A stretch of 64,000 nucleotides of DNA from Dallia pectoralis. Lineage: Eukaryota; Chordata; Actinopteri; Esociformes; Umbridae. Below, in pieces: positions 1 through 10,432 of the stretch. The number at the start of each line of letters is the position of its first letter. Position 1 is the stretch's first letter. The stretch is from the NCBI GenBank assembly GCA_029465975.1, contig CM055753.1:11009557-11073556 (forward strand), given 5' to 3'. Made by a program: the position numbers and the translations under genes. The notes under the pieces were generated by a model. The model was not told where the DNA came from and did not search any database. It saw only the letters and a program-made list of their open reading frames with translations.

Positions 1-204
1 TAAGACACCAAAAAGTAGGGATGGAAGTGAAAAAGAAGGGAGTGAGATGGAGGGAGAGAGATGGAGAGAGGGATGGAGTACAAAGTGGAAGGCAGGTGGT
101 AAAGGGGGTTTGGGAGGTGCGGTGAGAGAAGTACGGACGGATCATCAGTTCTTGTGCCAGAAACAGCTGATCAGAGAGCTGGAAGCAGACTGGCGGGCTG
201 ACTC

Positions 205-284
205 CCACTGCCTCCACACAGCCCCTGGCCCTGACACAGCCCCTGACACAGCCTCTGGCCCTCACACAGCCCCTGACACAGCTA
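205..284. repeat. Short imperfect tandem repeat (CTGACACAGCCC-like)
   Basis: Imperfect 12-bp and 24-bp repeats of CCTGACACAGCC and CCTCTGGCCCT. The flanking 1-204 is purine-rich unique DNA in which I see no gene. Confidence 0.6.
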
Positions 285-329
285 AACACACACACAATAC
301 GAGACACTGCAGTATGTAAAAAATGCAAT

Positions 330-625
330 GCATAAACACATACTTCCACACACACACACACACATACACACACACACACACATACTTCCACACACAAACA
401 CTCATACACACATACTTACACACACACACACACACACATACTTCCACACACACATACTTCCACACACACACACACACATACTTCCACGCACACACACACA
501 CACACATACTTCCACACACACATACTTCCACACACACACACACATACTTCCACGCACACACACATACTTCCACACACACATACTTCCAGACACTCACACA
601 CATACTTCCACACACACGCACAAAG
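330..625. repeat. CA microsatellite mixed with ACTTCCACACACA minisatellite
   Basis: Runs of (CA)n are punctuated at variable intervals by ATACTTCCA. The open frames through this block on both strands are low-complexity His/Thr or Val/Cys strings and are not credible genes. Confidence 0.9.
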
Positions 626-837
626 TCTTCATGTTAAAGGTTACATCTTTCCCAAGTAAAGTAAAAATATCCGGCATATCAGAACACTCCCAGGGGGATC
701 AGCTTGGAAAAGTGAAGAAAAATGGGATAAAACAAAATGGGGGAACATTGAAGTCTTCTACATAAACTCCCCATTTCCGGGACATTAGACGACGGCTGGC
801 TATCCAATTTCCTGTCTTGATGAAGGTCTAAATATAA

Positions 838-912
838 ATGTCTCTGTTTCTCTCTCACACATATAGACACAGATATACACACACATACACATACACACAC
901 ACACACACAGGC
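838..912. repeat. CA-rich microsatellite
   Basis: Interrupted (CA)n with ATACACA variants, ending in a pure CA run near 895-910. Confidence 0.85.
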
Positions 913-979
913 ATGGCTATCACCCGTGATGCTAACAGCCCACTCAGCAAGAATTTCCCCTTCACGAGAGATCATGTGA

Positions 980-1142
980 CACTGTGTGTTTGTGTTTGTT
1001 TTGGGTATTTTGTGTTGGCCTGTTTTGTGTGTGTGTCTGTTTGTGTTGGCATGTTATGTGTGTGTGTGTGTGTGTGTGTGTTTGTGTTGGCATGTTATGT
1101 GTGTGTGTGTGGGTCTGTTTTGGTTTTGACCTGATGTGTGTG
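980..1142. repeat. GT-rich repeat with TTTGTGTTGGC motif
   Basis: (GT)n blocks separated by TGTGTTGGCATGTTATGTG, repeated about three times. This is the reverse-strand counterpart of the CA repeat 70 bp upstream. Confidence 0.85.
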
Positions 1143-2640
1143 TGACACTCAGAAGGATGATAAATCTGGGTTCTAGCTGGCTAGAGCCACAACCCACTAG
1201 TTCAGCAGAAATGTAGAGAACCAGAATCAACCAGAGGCTTCGTCATCCAGATCCTATTTCATTCTCCTCTTCTCTCTCTCCCTGTCTCCTCCTCATCTCT
1301 CTCTCTCTCCCCCCGTCTCCTCCTCTTCTCTCTCCCCCCATTTCCTCCCCTTTAACTCTCTCTTAGTCTCCCTCTCTTCGTTGATCTTCCTCTGTATGTC
1401 TCCCTCCTTCCTCTGCATCACTGGCCACCCATCTCTAAGGACAACGGATAATAAGTCTTGCTGCTGTGTTTTTCACGTTGGGGAATTTCTCTTAAAAGAA
1501 ATGAGAACTTATTCATGTTTGACGTACATTGAACTTATTCCAAGGCCTGTGTGACCTTTGGGAAAGATCTGTCTCTTCTAAGATCATATATTTGAAAGGA
1601 GGTTAAGACACGAATTCTTTAGGCAGTGTGCACGTAGCCCGTCTTCCACTTCCTGTCTCTAACTCTCTCTTTATCTCTGTCGTCCAATCGTTGCTCTTCT
1701 TCTTGATTTCCCTAAGGCTAAATGATCAAATATTTCACATTCATATCACAGACCTCGCTCTCACTCTATTTCTCTCTCTCTATTTTCTTATTCGCTACAC
1801 AGACAAAAGAAAACATAAAGAAATGGCTTTGTGAAATGTGTTTTTATGGCTGGGGCCTTATTTAATAAATCTGTTTTACAAGTTGTCGAGCCTACGAATA
1901 CAAAAAGGAAAATATAGATTTAAGCAAAAATCCATCAACCGAGCCAGCCAATATTCTCCAACAAGAATATGAGCAAAGTGTTAAAGTATTGAAAATGCCT
2001 CTGTCTAGTTGCTCTTTTCTTGCTGTGAATGTAGCAGACAAATTATGCGGCCGCCAGAATTCCGATCAAAACCGTTTTGAAACGAATGTTAGACAGAATA
2101 ACATTCCGCACGTTGCACGAATGCCTGCAGTGGGTTTTGACAGTGTCTGGGAAAAATAGACGTTCCGTTTCAGAAATATGAGGAACGAGGAACACATATT
2201 CTGTGAGAATGTGCACATGGTTCTTAGTGTGACTCTCTCAATTAGGCCCTACGCTGTCCCAAATACTGTGTCCCAAATAGCGTTTGTGCCCGCCTGTTTG
2301 GATTGATGTGTCCGGGAGAAAGACACAGCTGGGGGGGCTATCCTAGCATGACAGTCCCAGTTCTGTTCAGGTGTAAGAGCTTCTGCTCTTCTGCTAAATT
2401 GTGTGTGTGTGTTTCCAGTCTAACTATATCCATACTGTGGGTAAATCAATAACAACTGACCGATGGGGACGGCATTATGGGGCACTGTTTGGTTTTGGGT
2501 AAACATTTAGAGAATGGGGTTATAATATGCTTAGGCATTAGGGCTAGGTTAAGTTTATGCATACTTGTTAGATTTAGGAAGTTACTGTTAGGGTTAGGAT
2601 AAAGGCTAGAGTAATGTTTGGAGCTCGGATTAAGAATTGT
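1143..2640. other. No recognisable gene; pyrimidine-rich 1255-1400
   Basis: The interval holds a CT-rich tract at 1255-1400 (CTCTCTCC-type). The remainder is unique, AT-moderate DNA with no open frame or RNA gene that I can support. A TGTCCCAAATA(C/G) doublet near 2258-2283 may be a remnant of the short hairpin repeat seen elsewhere in the window. Confidence 0.5.
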
Positions 2641-2649
2641 TTACAAAGA

Positions 2650-2712
2650 CATCGGTCTGTGTATGTGTGTCGGTCTGTGTATCTGTGTGTGTGTGTGTGT
2701 GTGTGTGTGAGC
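2650..2712. repeat. TG microsatellite
   Basis: CGGTCTGTGTAT repeated twice, followed by an uninterrupted (GT)n run. Confidence 0.85.
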
Positions 2713-2819
2713 AGATACACTAGGTGTCTGTGTCCTCGTGGTGATGGCAGGCTAACAGAGTGTCTGCGACTGAGATAAGACAAATAATAAACCCTTATTG
2801 ATGACCCTGTAAGAGCATA

Positions 2820-2965
2820 TAACTCTCCTCTCTCCTCTCTTCTCTCCTCTCTCTCTCTCTCTCCTCTCCTCTCTCCTCTCTCCTCTCTCCTCTCTTCTCT
2901 CCTCTCCTCTCCTCTCCTCTCCTCTCTCCTCTCTCCTCTCCTATATTCTCCCTTCTCTCCTCCTT
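2820..2965. repeat. CTCTCCTCTC polypyrimidine microsatellite
   Basis: Near-pure polypyrimidine tract with a TCTCC/TCTCTCC unit. A long purine/pyrimidine strand asymmetry of this kind could form triplex DNA; that is inference. Confidence 0.85.
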
Positions 2966-3087
2966 TCTCTTTCTCTTTCAAAGGACACGAGCAAACACTT
3001 ATCACCCCCCCTCGCGCACAATCACAAACACACACACTCACACACACTCACACTCGTAATACAAAGTGTGTCTGCATTACAAAGAAA

Positions 3088-3185
3088 TTACGTAGGGTTT
3101 ATACTAGATGTAAGGGGTGTGTTCTAGATGTAAGGGGTGTGTTCTAAATGTAAGGGGTGTGTTCCAGATGTAAAGGGTGTGAACC
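3088..3185. repeat. About 20-bp minisatellite, about 5 copies
   Basis: Repeats of CTAGATGTAAGGGGTGTGTT, with variants such as CCAGATGTAAAGGG. Confidence 0.75.
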
Positions 3186-3654
3186 ACAATAAAACAGCCG
3201 TGTGTGATGTATTTGCACCTGTTCAAGTTCATTCAAATCAACCACACATCCAATGAGGAGCCCCGCCAGACAAACACATTTGTCACGTCAGCAAAACACC
3301 CAATCTGCAGAAAGATCCCCGTCATGGAGGCTGAACCAGCTGTTTAACCCAGCCAAGGCCTTCAGTCATGGGGCTTACAGGGTGAGGCAGAGCCCTGCTG
3401 AAGACATGGAGGGTCTAGGAGTGTGTGTACGTTCTGGGTGAGTGTGTGTGTGTGTGTCCTTCAGCCATATGAACCCACTCTTATGCTAGGGGACTCTGTA
3501 TTAACACACATACATAATGCATTTATGCCATACAATCCCAGGGAGTTCTTTTCAAGTGCTTAGCTGACAGGCCACAGACTGGAGTGGTTCCGGCGTGCCC
3601 CCAGGGAGCACCAAAAGATTAGCATGTGACCAAACGGTGCTCCATAATGCAACG

Positions 3655-3728
3655 GCTTTCACCGGGAGACACCGGGAACAGACACCGGGAACAGACACCG
3701 GGAACGGACACCGGGAACAGACACTGTA
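3655..3728. repeat. 13-bp minisatellite (ACCGGGAACAGAC), about 5 copies
   Basis: ACCGGGAACAGAC is repeated with few changes (one copy reads GGAACGGAC). Flanks are unique sequence. Confidence 0.8.
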
Positions 3729-3870
3729 GAGGAAAGACTAAATGGGTGAACAACACTCAGTGCTGCCACACGGTGAGAGAAGCTTTCAGCTTGCATTTTG
3801 TTCATGTTTCACCAACACAACAGAGTGGGACCATCATATGGTAATTAGTCAGAAAGTAAAGTGACAAAGT

Positions 3871-4313
3871 GGGTTGGGTCCCACACACCTGCTCATTGGG
3901 TTGGGTCCCACACACCTGCTCATTGGGTTGGGTCCCACACACCTGCTCATTGGGTTGGGTCCCACACACCTGCTCATTGGGTTGGGTCCCACACACCTGC
4001 TCATTGGGTTGGGTCCCACACACCTGCTCATTGGGTTGGGTCCCACACACCTGCTCATTGGGTTGGGTCCCACACACCTGCTCATTGGGTTGGGTCCCAC
4101 ACACCTGCTCATTGGGTTGGGTCCCACACACCTGCTCATTGGGTTGGGTCCCACACACCTGCTCATTGGGTTGGGTCCCACACACCTGCTCATTGGGTTG
4201 GGTCCCACACACCTGCTCATTGGGTTGGGTCCCACACACCTGCTCATTGGGTTGGGTCCCACACACCTGCTCATTGGGTTGGGTCACACACCTGCTCATT
4301 GGGTTGGGTCACA
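3871..4313. repeat. 27-bp minisatellite, about 16 copies
   Basis: Near-identical head-to-tail units beginning GGGTTGGGTCCCACACACC and ending TGCTCATT. The last two units lose CC and become 25-bp variants. Because 27 is divisible by 3, several frames stay open across the whole array on both strands. There are no spacers, so this is not a CRISPR array. Confidence 0.95.
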
Positions 4314-4477
4314 CCGGAGCTCGACTCACAACACTAAAACCAAATGCAAATATGTCTGTGACCAACGAGAGTAGCGCTTCCCCTGATTACATGTAGCGTC
4401 ACAGAAGGTCAATAATTGAACCCGCGATGAAACATGTCTATGTGTGTGAAGCAAAGACCGTCTACAGATTAACCTAC

Positions 4478-4846
4478 GCCAGAAATAACGCACACCAGGA
4501 ATAACGCAGCCAGAAATAACGCACGCCAGAAATAACGCACGCCAGGAATAACGCACGCCAGGAATAACGCACGCCAGGAATAACGCACGCCAGGAATAAC
4601 GCACGCCAGGAATAACGCACGCCAGGAATAACGCACGCCAGGAATAACGCACGCCAGGAATAACGCACGCCAGGAATAACGCACGCCAGGAATAACGCAC
4701 GCCAGGAATAACGCACGCCAGGAATAACGCACACCAGGAATAACGCACACCAGGTATAACGCAGCCAGGAATGCCGAACGCCAGGAATAACGCACACCAG
4801 ATATAACGCAGCCCAGGAATAACGCACGCTAGATATAACGCAGCCC
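4478..4846. repeat. 16-bp minisatellite (AATAACGCACGCCAGG), about 23 copies
   Basis: The central units are identical. Edge units carry CACACCAGA, CAGCCAGG or CACGCTAGAT variants, the usual pattern of homogenised array cores with divergent ends. Confidence 0.95.
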
Positions 4847-5154
4847 ATATAAGCTATTTCACATGAACATTGGAAACAGTATTTCTCCCTGAGATTAATA
4901 AACTATGTTAAGCATCTTCAGGTGGCCTCGGCTGTAATCCAGATGCAGGTCCACAAACTGTGAAAAATATTGTAAAATAAACTGGCAAAATAACGAATGC
5001 ACATCCTGGTATTATGGAAAAGAATTACATAGACATAAGCCTCTAAGCCACATGTTTAATTATTAAAACCATAATCCTGAGACATACTTATGAGTCACCC
5101 TGTGTACTGTAGTCAGCATCTACTGAAGTCTACACCCCAGATCCCATCATGACA
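4847..5154. other. No feature seen
   Basis: About 300 bp of unique AT-rich DNA with no supported gene or repeat. Confidence 0.5.
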
Positions 5155-5772
5155 GTAGTTTACTCAAAACAGTAGTGTACTCACAACAGTAGTGTACTCA
5201 CAACAGTAGTGTACTCACGACAGTAGTGTACTCATGACAGTAGTGTACTCACGACAGCAGTGTACTCACTATAGTAGTGTACTCACGATAGTAGTGTACT
5301 CACGATAGTAGTGTACTCACGATAGTAGTGTACTGACAACAGCAGTGTACTCACTATAGTAGTGTACTCATGATAGTAGTGTACTCACGATAGTAGTGTA
5401 CTCACGATAGTAGTGTACTGACAACAGTAGTGTACTCACTATAGTAGTGTACTCACGACAGTAGTGTACTCACAACAGTAGTGTACTCACGACAGTAGTG
5501 TACTCACAACAGTAGTGTACTCACGACAGTAGGGTACTCACAACAGTAGTGTACTTACGACAGTAGTGTACTCACAACAGTAGTGTACTCACAACAGTAG
5601 TGTACTCACGACAGTAGGGTACTCACAACAGTAGTGTACTTACGACAGTAGTGTACTTACGACAGTAGTGTACTCACGATATTAGTGTACTCACGACAGT
5701 AGTGTACTCACGACAGTAGTGTACTCACGATAGTAGTGTACTCACGACAGTAGTGTACTCACGATAGTAGTG
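5155..5772. repeat. 17-bp minisatellite (CAGTAGTGTACTCACGA), about 36 copies
   Basis: Units vary at positions 2 and 16 (CAGTAG/TAGTAG, CACAA/CACGA), and the variants are interspersed. Each unit contains the near-palindrome AGTGTACT. Confidence 0.95.
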
Positions 5773-6139
5773 TGCGAGGCAATGACTGTCCCAATAGAGC
5801 ATGCAGGGGTGTTCTCGTGAGAGTGACAGCGCACCCAGATATTGCATGACACCGTCCCGTTATAATCGCGCTTTATCAATTGATCTTCATTCATAAAACA
5901 GATATAACGGATAGGCCCGTGTCTGCGGAATGACCACAGGGTTGTTTATTTGGGATGAACTGACTACAGGCCCCTGACTGTCTAACGACTGGGAATGTCG
6001 CCATCCAAGCATCTAATTCCCAAACATGACATCGGAAGGGAAACACACACATTTAACAGCGCTAGTATAAAACCAAAACAAGGAAATATTCTGGAGAAAC
6101 GTTATTCCATCAGATCTCATATAGGGAACATATTCACAC
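5773..6139. other. No feature seen
   Basis: Unique sequence between the 17-bp and 13-bp arrays. I see no open frame or RNA gene. Confidence 0.5.
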
Positions 6140-8378
6140 AGGGTAGGCTATTAGGGTAGGCTATTAGGGTAGAATATTAGGGTAGAATATAAGGGTAGAA
6201 TATTAGGGTATGTTATTAGGGTAGGATATTAGGGTTGGATCTTGGGGTTGGATTTTAGGGTAGGATATTTGGGTAGGATATAAGGGTAGAATATAAGGGT
6301 AGGATATTAGGGTAGGATATTAGGGTAGAATATAAGAGTAGGATATAAGGGTAGGATATTAGGGTAGGATATTAGGGTAGGATATTAGGGTAGTATATTA
6401 GGGTAGTATATTAGGGTAGGATATTAGGGTAAGTCATTAGGGTAAGATATTAGAGTAGGATATAAGGGTAGGATATTAGGGTAGGATATTAGGGTAGGAT
6501 ATTAGGGTAGGATATTAGGGTTGGATATAAGGGTAGAATAATAGGGTAGGATATTAGGGTAGGATATAAGGGTAGGATATTAGGGTAGGATATTAGGGTA
6601 GGATATTAGGGTAGGCTATTAGGGTAGGATATTAGGGTAGAAAATTAGGGTTGGATATTAGGGTAGGATATAAGGGTAGGATATTAGGTTAGGATATTAC
6701 GGTAGGATATTAGGGTAGGATATAAGGGTAGGATATTAGGTTAGGATATTACGGTAGGATATTAGGGTAGAATATTAGGGTAGGATATTAGGGTAGGATA
6801 TAAGGGTAGAATATTAGGGTAGGATATTAGGGTAGGATATAAGGGTAGGATATAAGGGTAGGATATTAGGGTAGGCTATTAGGGTAGGATATTAGGGTAG
6901 AATATTAGGGTTGGATATTAGGGTAGGATATTAGGGTAGGCTATTAGGGTAGAATATTAGGGTAGAATATAAGGGTAGGATATAAGTGTTGGATATAAGG
7001 GTAGAATATTAGGGTAGAATATTAGGGTAGAATATAAGGGTAGAATATTAGGGTAGTATATTAGGGTAGGATATTAGGGTTGGATATTAGGGATGGATAT
7101 TAGGGTTGGATATTAGGGTAGGATATTAGGGTAGGATATAAGGGTAGGATATAAGGGTAGGATATTAGGGTAGGATATAAGGGTAGGATATAAGGGTAGG
7201 ATATAAGAGTAGGATATAAGGGTAGGATATAAGGGTAGGATATTAGGGTAGGATATAAGGGTAGTATATTAGGGTAGTATATTAGGGTAGGATATTAGGG
7301 TAAGATATTAGGGTAAGATATTAGAGTAGGATATAAGGGTAGGATATTAGGGTAGGATATTAGGGTAGGATATTAGGGTAGGATATTAGGGTAGGATATT
7401 AGGGTTGGATATAAGGGTAGAATAATAGGGTAGGATATTAGGGTAGGATATTAGGGTAGGATATAAGGGTAGGATATTAGGGTAGGATATTAGGATAGGC
7501 TATTAGGGTAGGATATTAGGGTAGAATATTAGGGTTGGATATTAGGGTTCGATATTAGGGTAGGATATTAGGGTAGGATATAAGGGTAGGATATTAGGTT
7601 AGGATATTACGGTAGGATATTAGGGTAGAATATTAGGGTAGGATATTAGGGTAGGATATTAGGGTAGGATATTAGGGTAGAATATTAGGGTAGGATATTA
7701 GGGTAGGATATAAGGGTAGGATATAAGGGTAGGATATTAGGGTAGGCTATTAGGGTAGGATATTAGGGTAGAATATTAGGGTTGGATATTAGGGTTGGAT
7801 ATTAGGGTAGGATATTAGGGTAGGATATTAGGGTAGGATATAAGGGTAGGATATTAGGTTAGGATATTAGGGTAGGATATTAGGGTAGGATATTAGGGTA
7901 GGTTATTAGGTTAGGATATTAGGGTTGGATATAAGGGTAGGATATTAGGTTAGGATATAAGGGTAGGATATTAGGTTAGGATATTAGGGTAGGATATTAG
8001 GTTAGGATATAAGGGTAGGATATTAGGTTAGGATATTAGGGTTGGATATAAGGGTAGGATATTAGGTTAGGATATTAGGTTAGGATATTAGGGTAGGATA
8101 TTAGGGTAGGATATTAGGGTAGGATATTAGGTTAGGATATAAGGGTAGGATATTAGGTTAGGATATTAGGGTTGGATATTAGGGTAGGATATTAGGTTAG
8201 GATATTAGGGTAGGATATAAGGGTAGGATATTAGGTTAGGATATTAGGGTTGGATATTAGGGTAGGATATTAGGTTAGGATATAAGGGTAGGATATTAGG
8301 TTAGGATATTAGGGTTGGATATTAGGGTAGGATATTAGGTTAGGATATTAGGGTAGGATATTAGGGTAGGATATTATA
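6140..8378. repeat. 2.2-kb 13-bp minisatellite with TTAGGG-like core
   Basis: About 170 head-to-tail copies of GGATATTAGGGTA, with frequent ATAAGGGTA, GTTGGATAT and TTAGGTTAG variants. Most units contain the hexamer TTAGGG in one orientation. Marker variants recur at a fixed offset: TAGTATATTA at 6391 and 7262, and TAGAGTAGG at 6451 and 7322, each 871 bp apart (67 units). A large block was therefore duplicated. The 3' part (7850-8378) is enriched in the TTAGGTTAGG variant. Confidence 0.95.
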
Positions 8379-8657
8379 GCATAATACCCCCATACACCGC
8401 ATTCTCATGCACGGCTGTCGGAAGGAATCAGCGGCACCATTAACTATTAAAACAGGATATCAATATTACAGGCACATATGAGGATGTAGATGTGCTGGCT
8501 GGTCGAAAACACGCATCATGCAACCACTTATTATATTATTTAATTATATTCTTACCCTTTATTCGAGAGCGATACGGCCAAGAGAGAGACGGGAGGATGT
8601 GTGAGGATGCTCGGCTTGTTCTGCCTTCGTCCGTCCGGTGGATCGATGCGTGAGACC
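8379..8657. other. No feature seen
   Basis: Unique sequence between two arrays with no supported gene. Confidence 0.5.
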
Positions 8658-8807
8658 CGGCTGCCTGCTCGCTCTACCCGGCTGCCTGCTCGCTCTACCC
8701 GGCTGCCTGCTCGCTCTACCCGGCTGCCTGCTCGCTCTACCCGGCTGCCTGCTCGCTCTACCCGGCTGCCTGCTCGCTCTACCCGGCTGCCTGCTCGCTC
8801 TACCCGG
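8658..8807. repeat. 21-bp minisatellite, 7 copies
   Basis: Perfect head-to-tail units of CGGCTGCCTGCTCGCTCTAC plus one C. The unit length is divisible by 3, which explains the short open frames on both strands. Confidence 0.95.
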
Positions 8808-8951
8808 CTACTGCCTCTGCGGTTTCCGCGTCTCTTGGTGCTACTGGATCTGCGGCGGAGCCCTGAAAACCATGTTACCGTCAGACACACGCCCCGAGAC
8901 AACGGGCAGACAGAGAGGCTATAACGGGGAGGGATCGTGCTTCCACCGGGA

Positions 8952-9010
8952 TGTGTGTGTATGTGTGTGTGTGTGTGTATGTGTGTGTGTGTGTGTATGT
9001 GTGTGTGAGG
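8952..9010. repeat. TG microsatellite with TATG interruptions
   Basis: (TG)n interrupted regularly by TATG. Confidence 0.9.
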
Positions 9011-9548
9011 GTTTAACGAGGAGCGGGGGGAGGGGTGTGTCTGTGGGATTACTGGTGCTGGTTTAATTAGATAGCCCTACGTCTATTGCCCAGGCGTGTG
9101 TGTGTGTGATAGGCAGCTCTAGCTTTCTATATCTTCACTCCATTTCCTCACTCCATCTCTCTCTCTTTCTCTCTCTCTCGTTATACTTGAGTGGATGCAG
9201 TTGATGGACATGATGGACAAACGAATGAGCACTGCAAATTCCTTCCAGAACATTGTATGCTTCTTTTTTCAAACAGCTTAATCGTTTTCATTAACCATTC
9301 ATGCAGGGCGTAGCCCCGACAGTTGGTAACCCATACGGGTCTATAGTCCACAATAGTCCAAACATCCATTAGTGTTTTCTACTGTTAGTTTTAAGATTCT
9401 TATTGAAGTGTTTTTATTGGAGGATGTGCTTCTGTGAAAATCCTTGGGGAAACTCCGACTGGTTATAAAAGACATCCTAGGTTTAATTAAAACTCCAAAC
9501 GGATGATGGAATGTTTTAATGTATTTTTGGACTGTGGAGGACGATTGG
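9011..9548. other. No recognisable gene
   Basis: Contains a short CT-rich run near 9150-9180. Otherwise it is unique DNA without a supportable open frame. Confidence 0.5.
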
Positions 9549-10010
9549 TCACCTGTCCTGCTGTTCTTGTCCTGCTGTTCCTGTCCTGCTGTTCCTGTCC
9601 TGGTGTACCTGTCCTGCTGTTCCTGTCCTGCTGTTCCTGTCCTGCTGTTCCTGTCCTGCCGTTCTTGTCCTGCTGTTCCTGTCCTGCTGTTCCTGTCCTG
9701 CTGTTCCTGTCCTGCTGTTCTTGTCCTGCCGTTCCTGTCCTGCCGTTCTTGTCCTGCTGTTCCTGTCCTGCCTTCTTGTCCTGCTGTTCCTGTCCTGCCT
9801 TCTTGTCCTGCTGTTCCTGTCCTGCTGTTCCTGTCCTGCCTTCTTGTCCTGCTGTTCCTGTCCTGCCTTCTTGTCCTGCTGTTCCTGTCCTGCTGTTCCT
9901 GTCCTGCCGTTCCTGTCCTGCCTTCTTGTCCTGCCGTTCCTGTCCTGCCTTCTTGTCCTGCTGTTCCTGTCCTGCCTTCTTGTCCTGCTGTTCCTGTCCT
10001 GCTGTGGCGA
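9549..10010. repeat. 14-bp minisatellite (CTGTTCCTGTCCTG), about 33 copies
   Basis: Units are mostly CTGTTCCTGTCCTG. CCGTTC and 13-bp CCTTCTTGTCCTG variants become frequent after 9770. Open frames on both strands are translations of the repeat. Confidence 0.95.
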
Positions 10011-10059
10011 GGGATTAGTGTACAAAAACGTGAAAAATGTGATTGGACTTCAGATCTAT

Positions 10060-10149
10060 ATATAGATCTATATGTATTAAACGGGCTACCATATAGATCT
10101 ATATGTATTAAACGGGCTACCATATAGATCTATATGTATGAAACGGGCT
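10060..10149. repeat. 31-bp tandem repeat, 3 copies
   Basis: Three units begin ATATAGATCTATATGTAT and end AAACGGGCTACC. Each unit carries the palindrome ATATAGATCTATAT. A (CA)n run follows at 10150-10176. Confidence 0.9.
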
Positions 10150-10359
10150 GACACACACACACACACACACACACATACAAGAATGAACGAACAAGTCTTA
10201 TAAATTTTAAAGGTGGACAGTGAGTCAGAGCATCGTTCCCCTGAGCTGGAGATCAAGCGAACAGCAACGCCCGTGCCTTAATATGACATGGGCAGTGATG
10301 TCAGCGCGAGCACCTGAATCAAAAATTCAGTTGAAGACTCGAAGGCTGTCCGAAAAAGA

Positions 10360-10432
10360 GATGGAGAGAGAAAGAGAGAGGGAGAGAGAAAGAGGGAGAG
10401 AGAGAAAGAGAAAGGGAGAGACTGAAAGGGTT
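10360..10432. repeat. GA-rich microsatellite
   Basis: Purine tract of GAGAGAGAAAGAG type. Confidence 0.8.

Noticed and set aside
3871..4313. Possible CRISPR-like direct repeats
   Set aside because: The units are contiguous with no spacers, and the window is eukaryotic.
3802..4396. Several 140-175 residue open frames on both strands with 9-residue repeats
   Set aside because: They are translations of a 27-bp minisatellite whose length is divisible by 3. All frames are equally open and no codon bias or domain supports coding.
6140..8378. A true interstitial telomere
   Set aside because: The unit is 13 bp, not 6 bp. TTAGGG occurs once per unit within AT-rich spacer text, so only telomere-like is justified.
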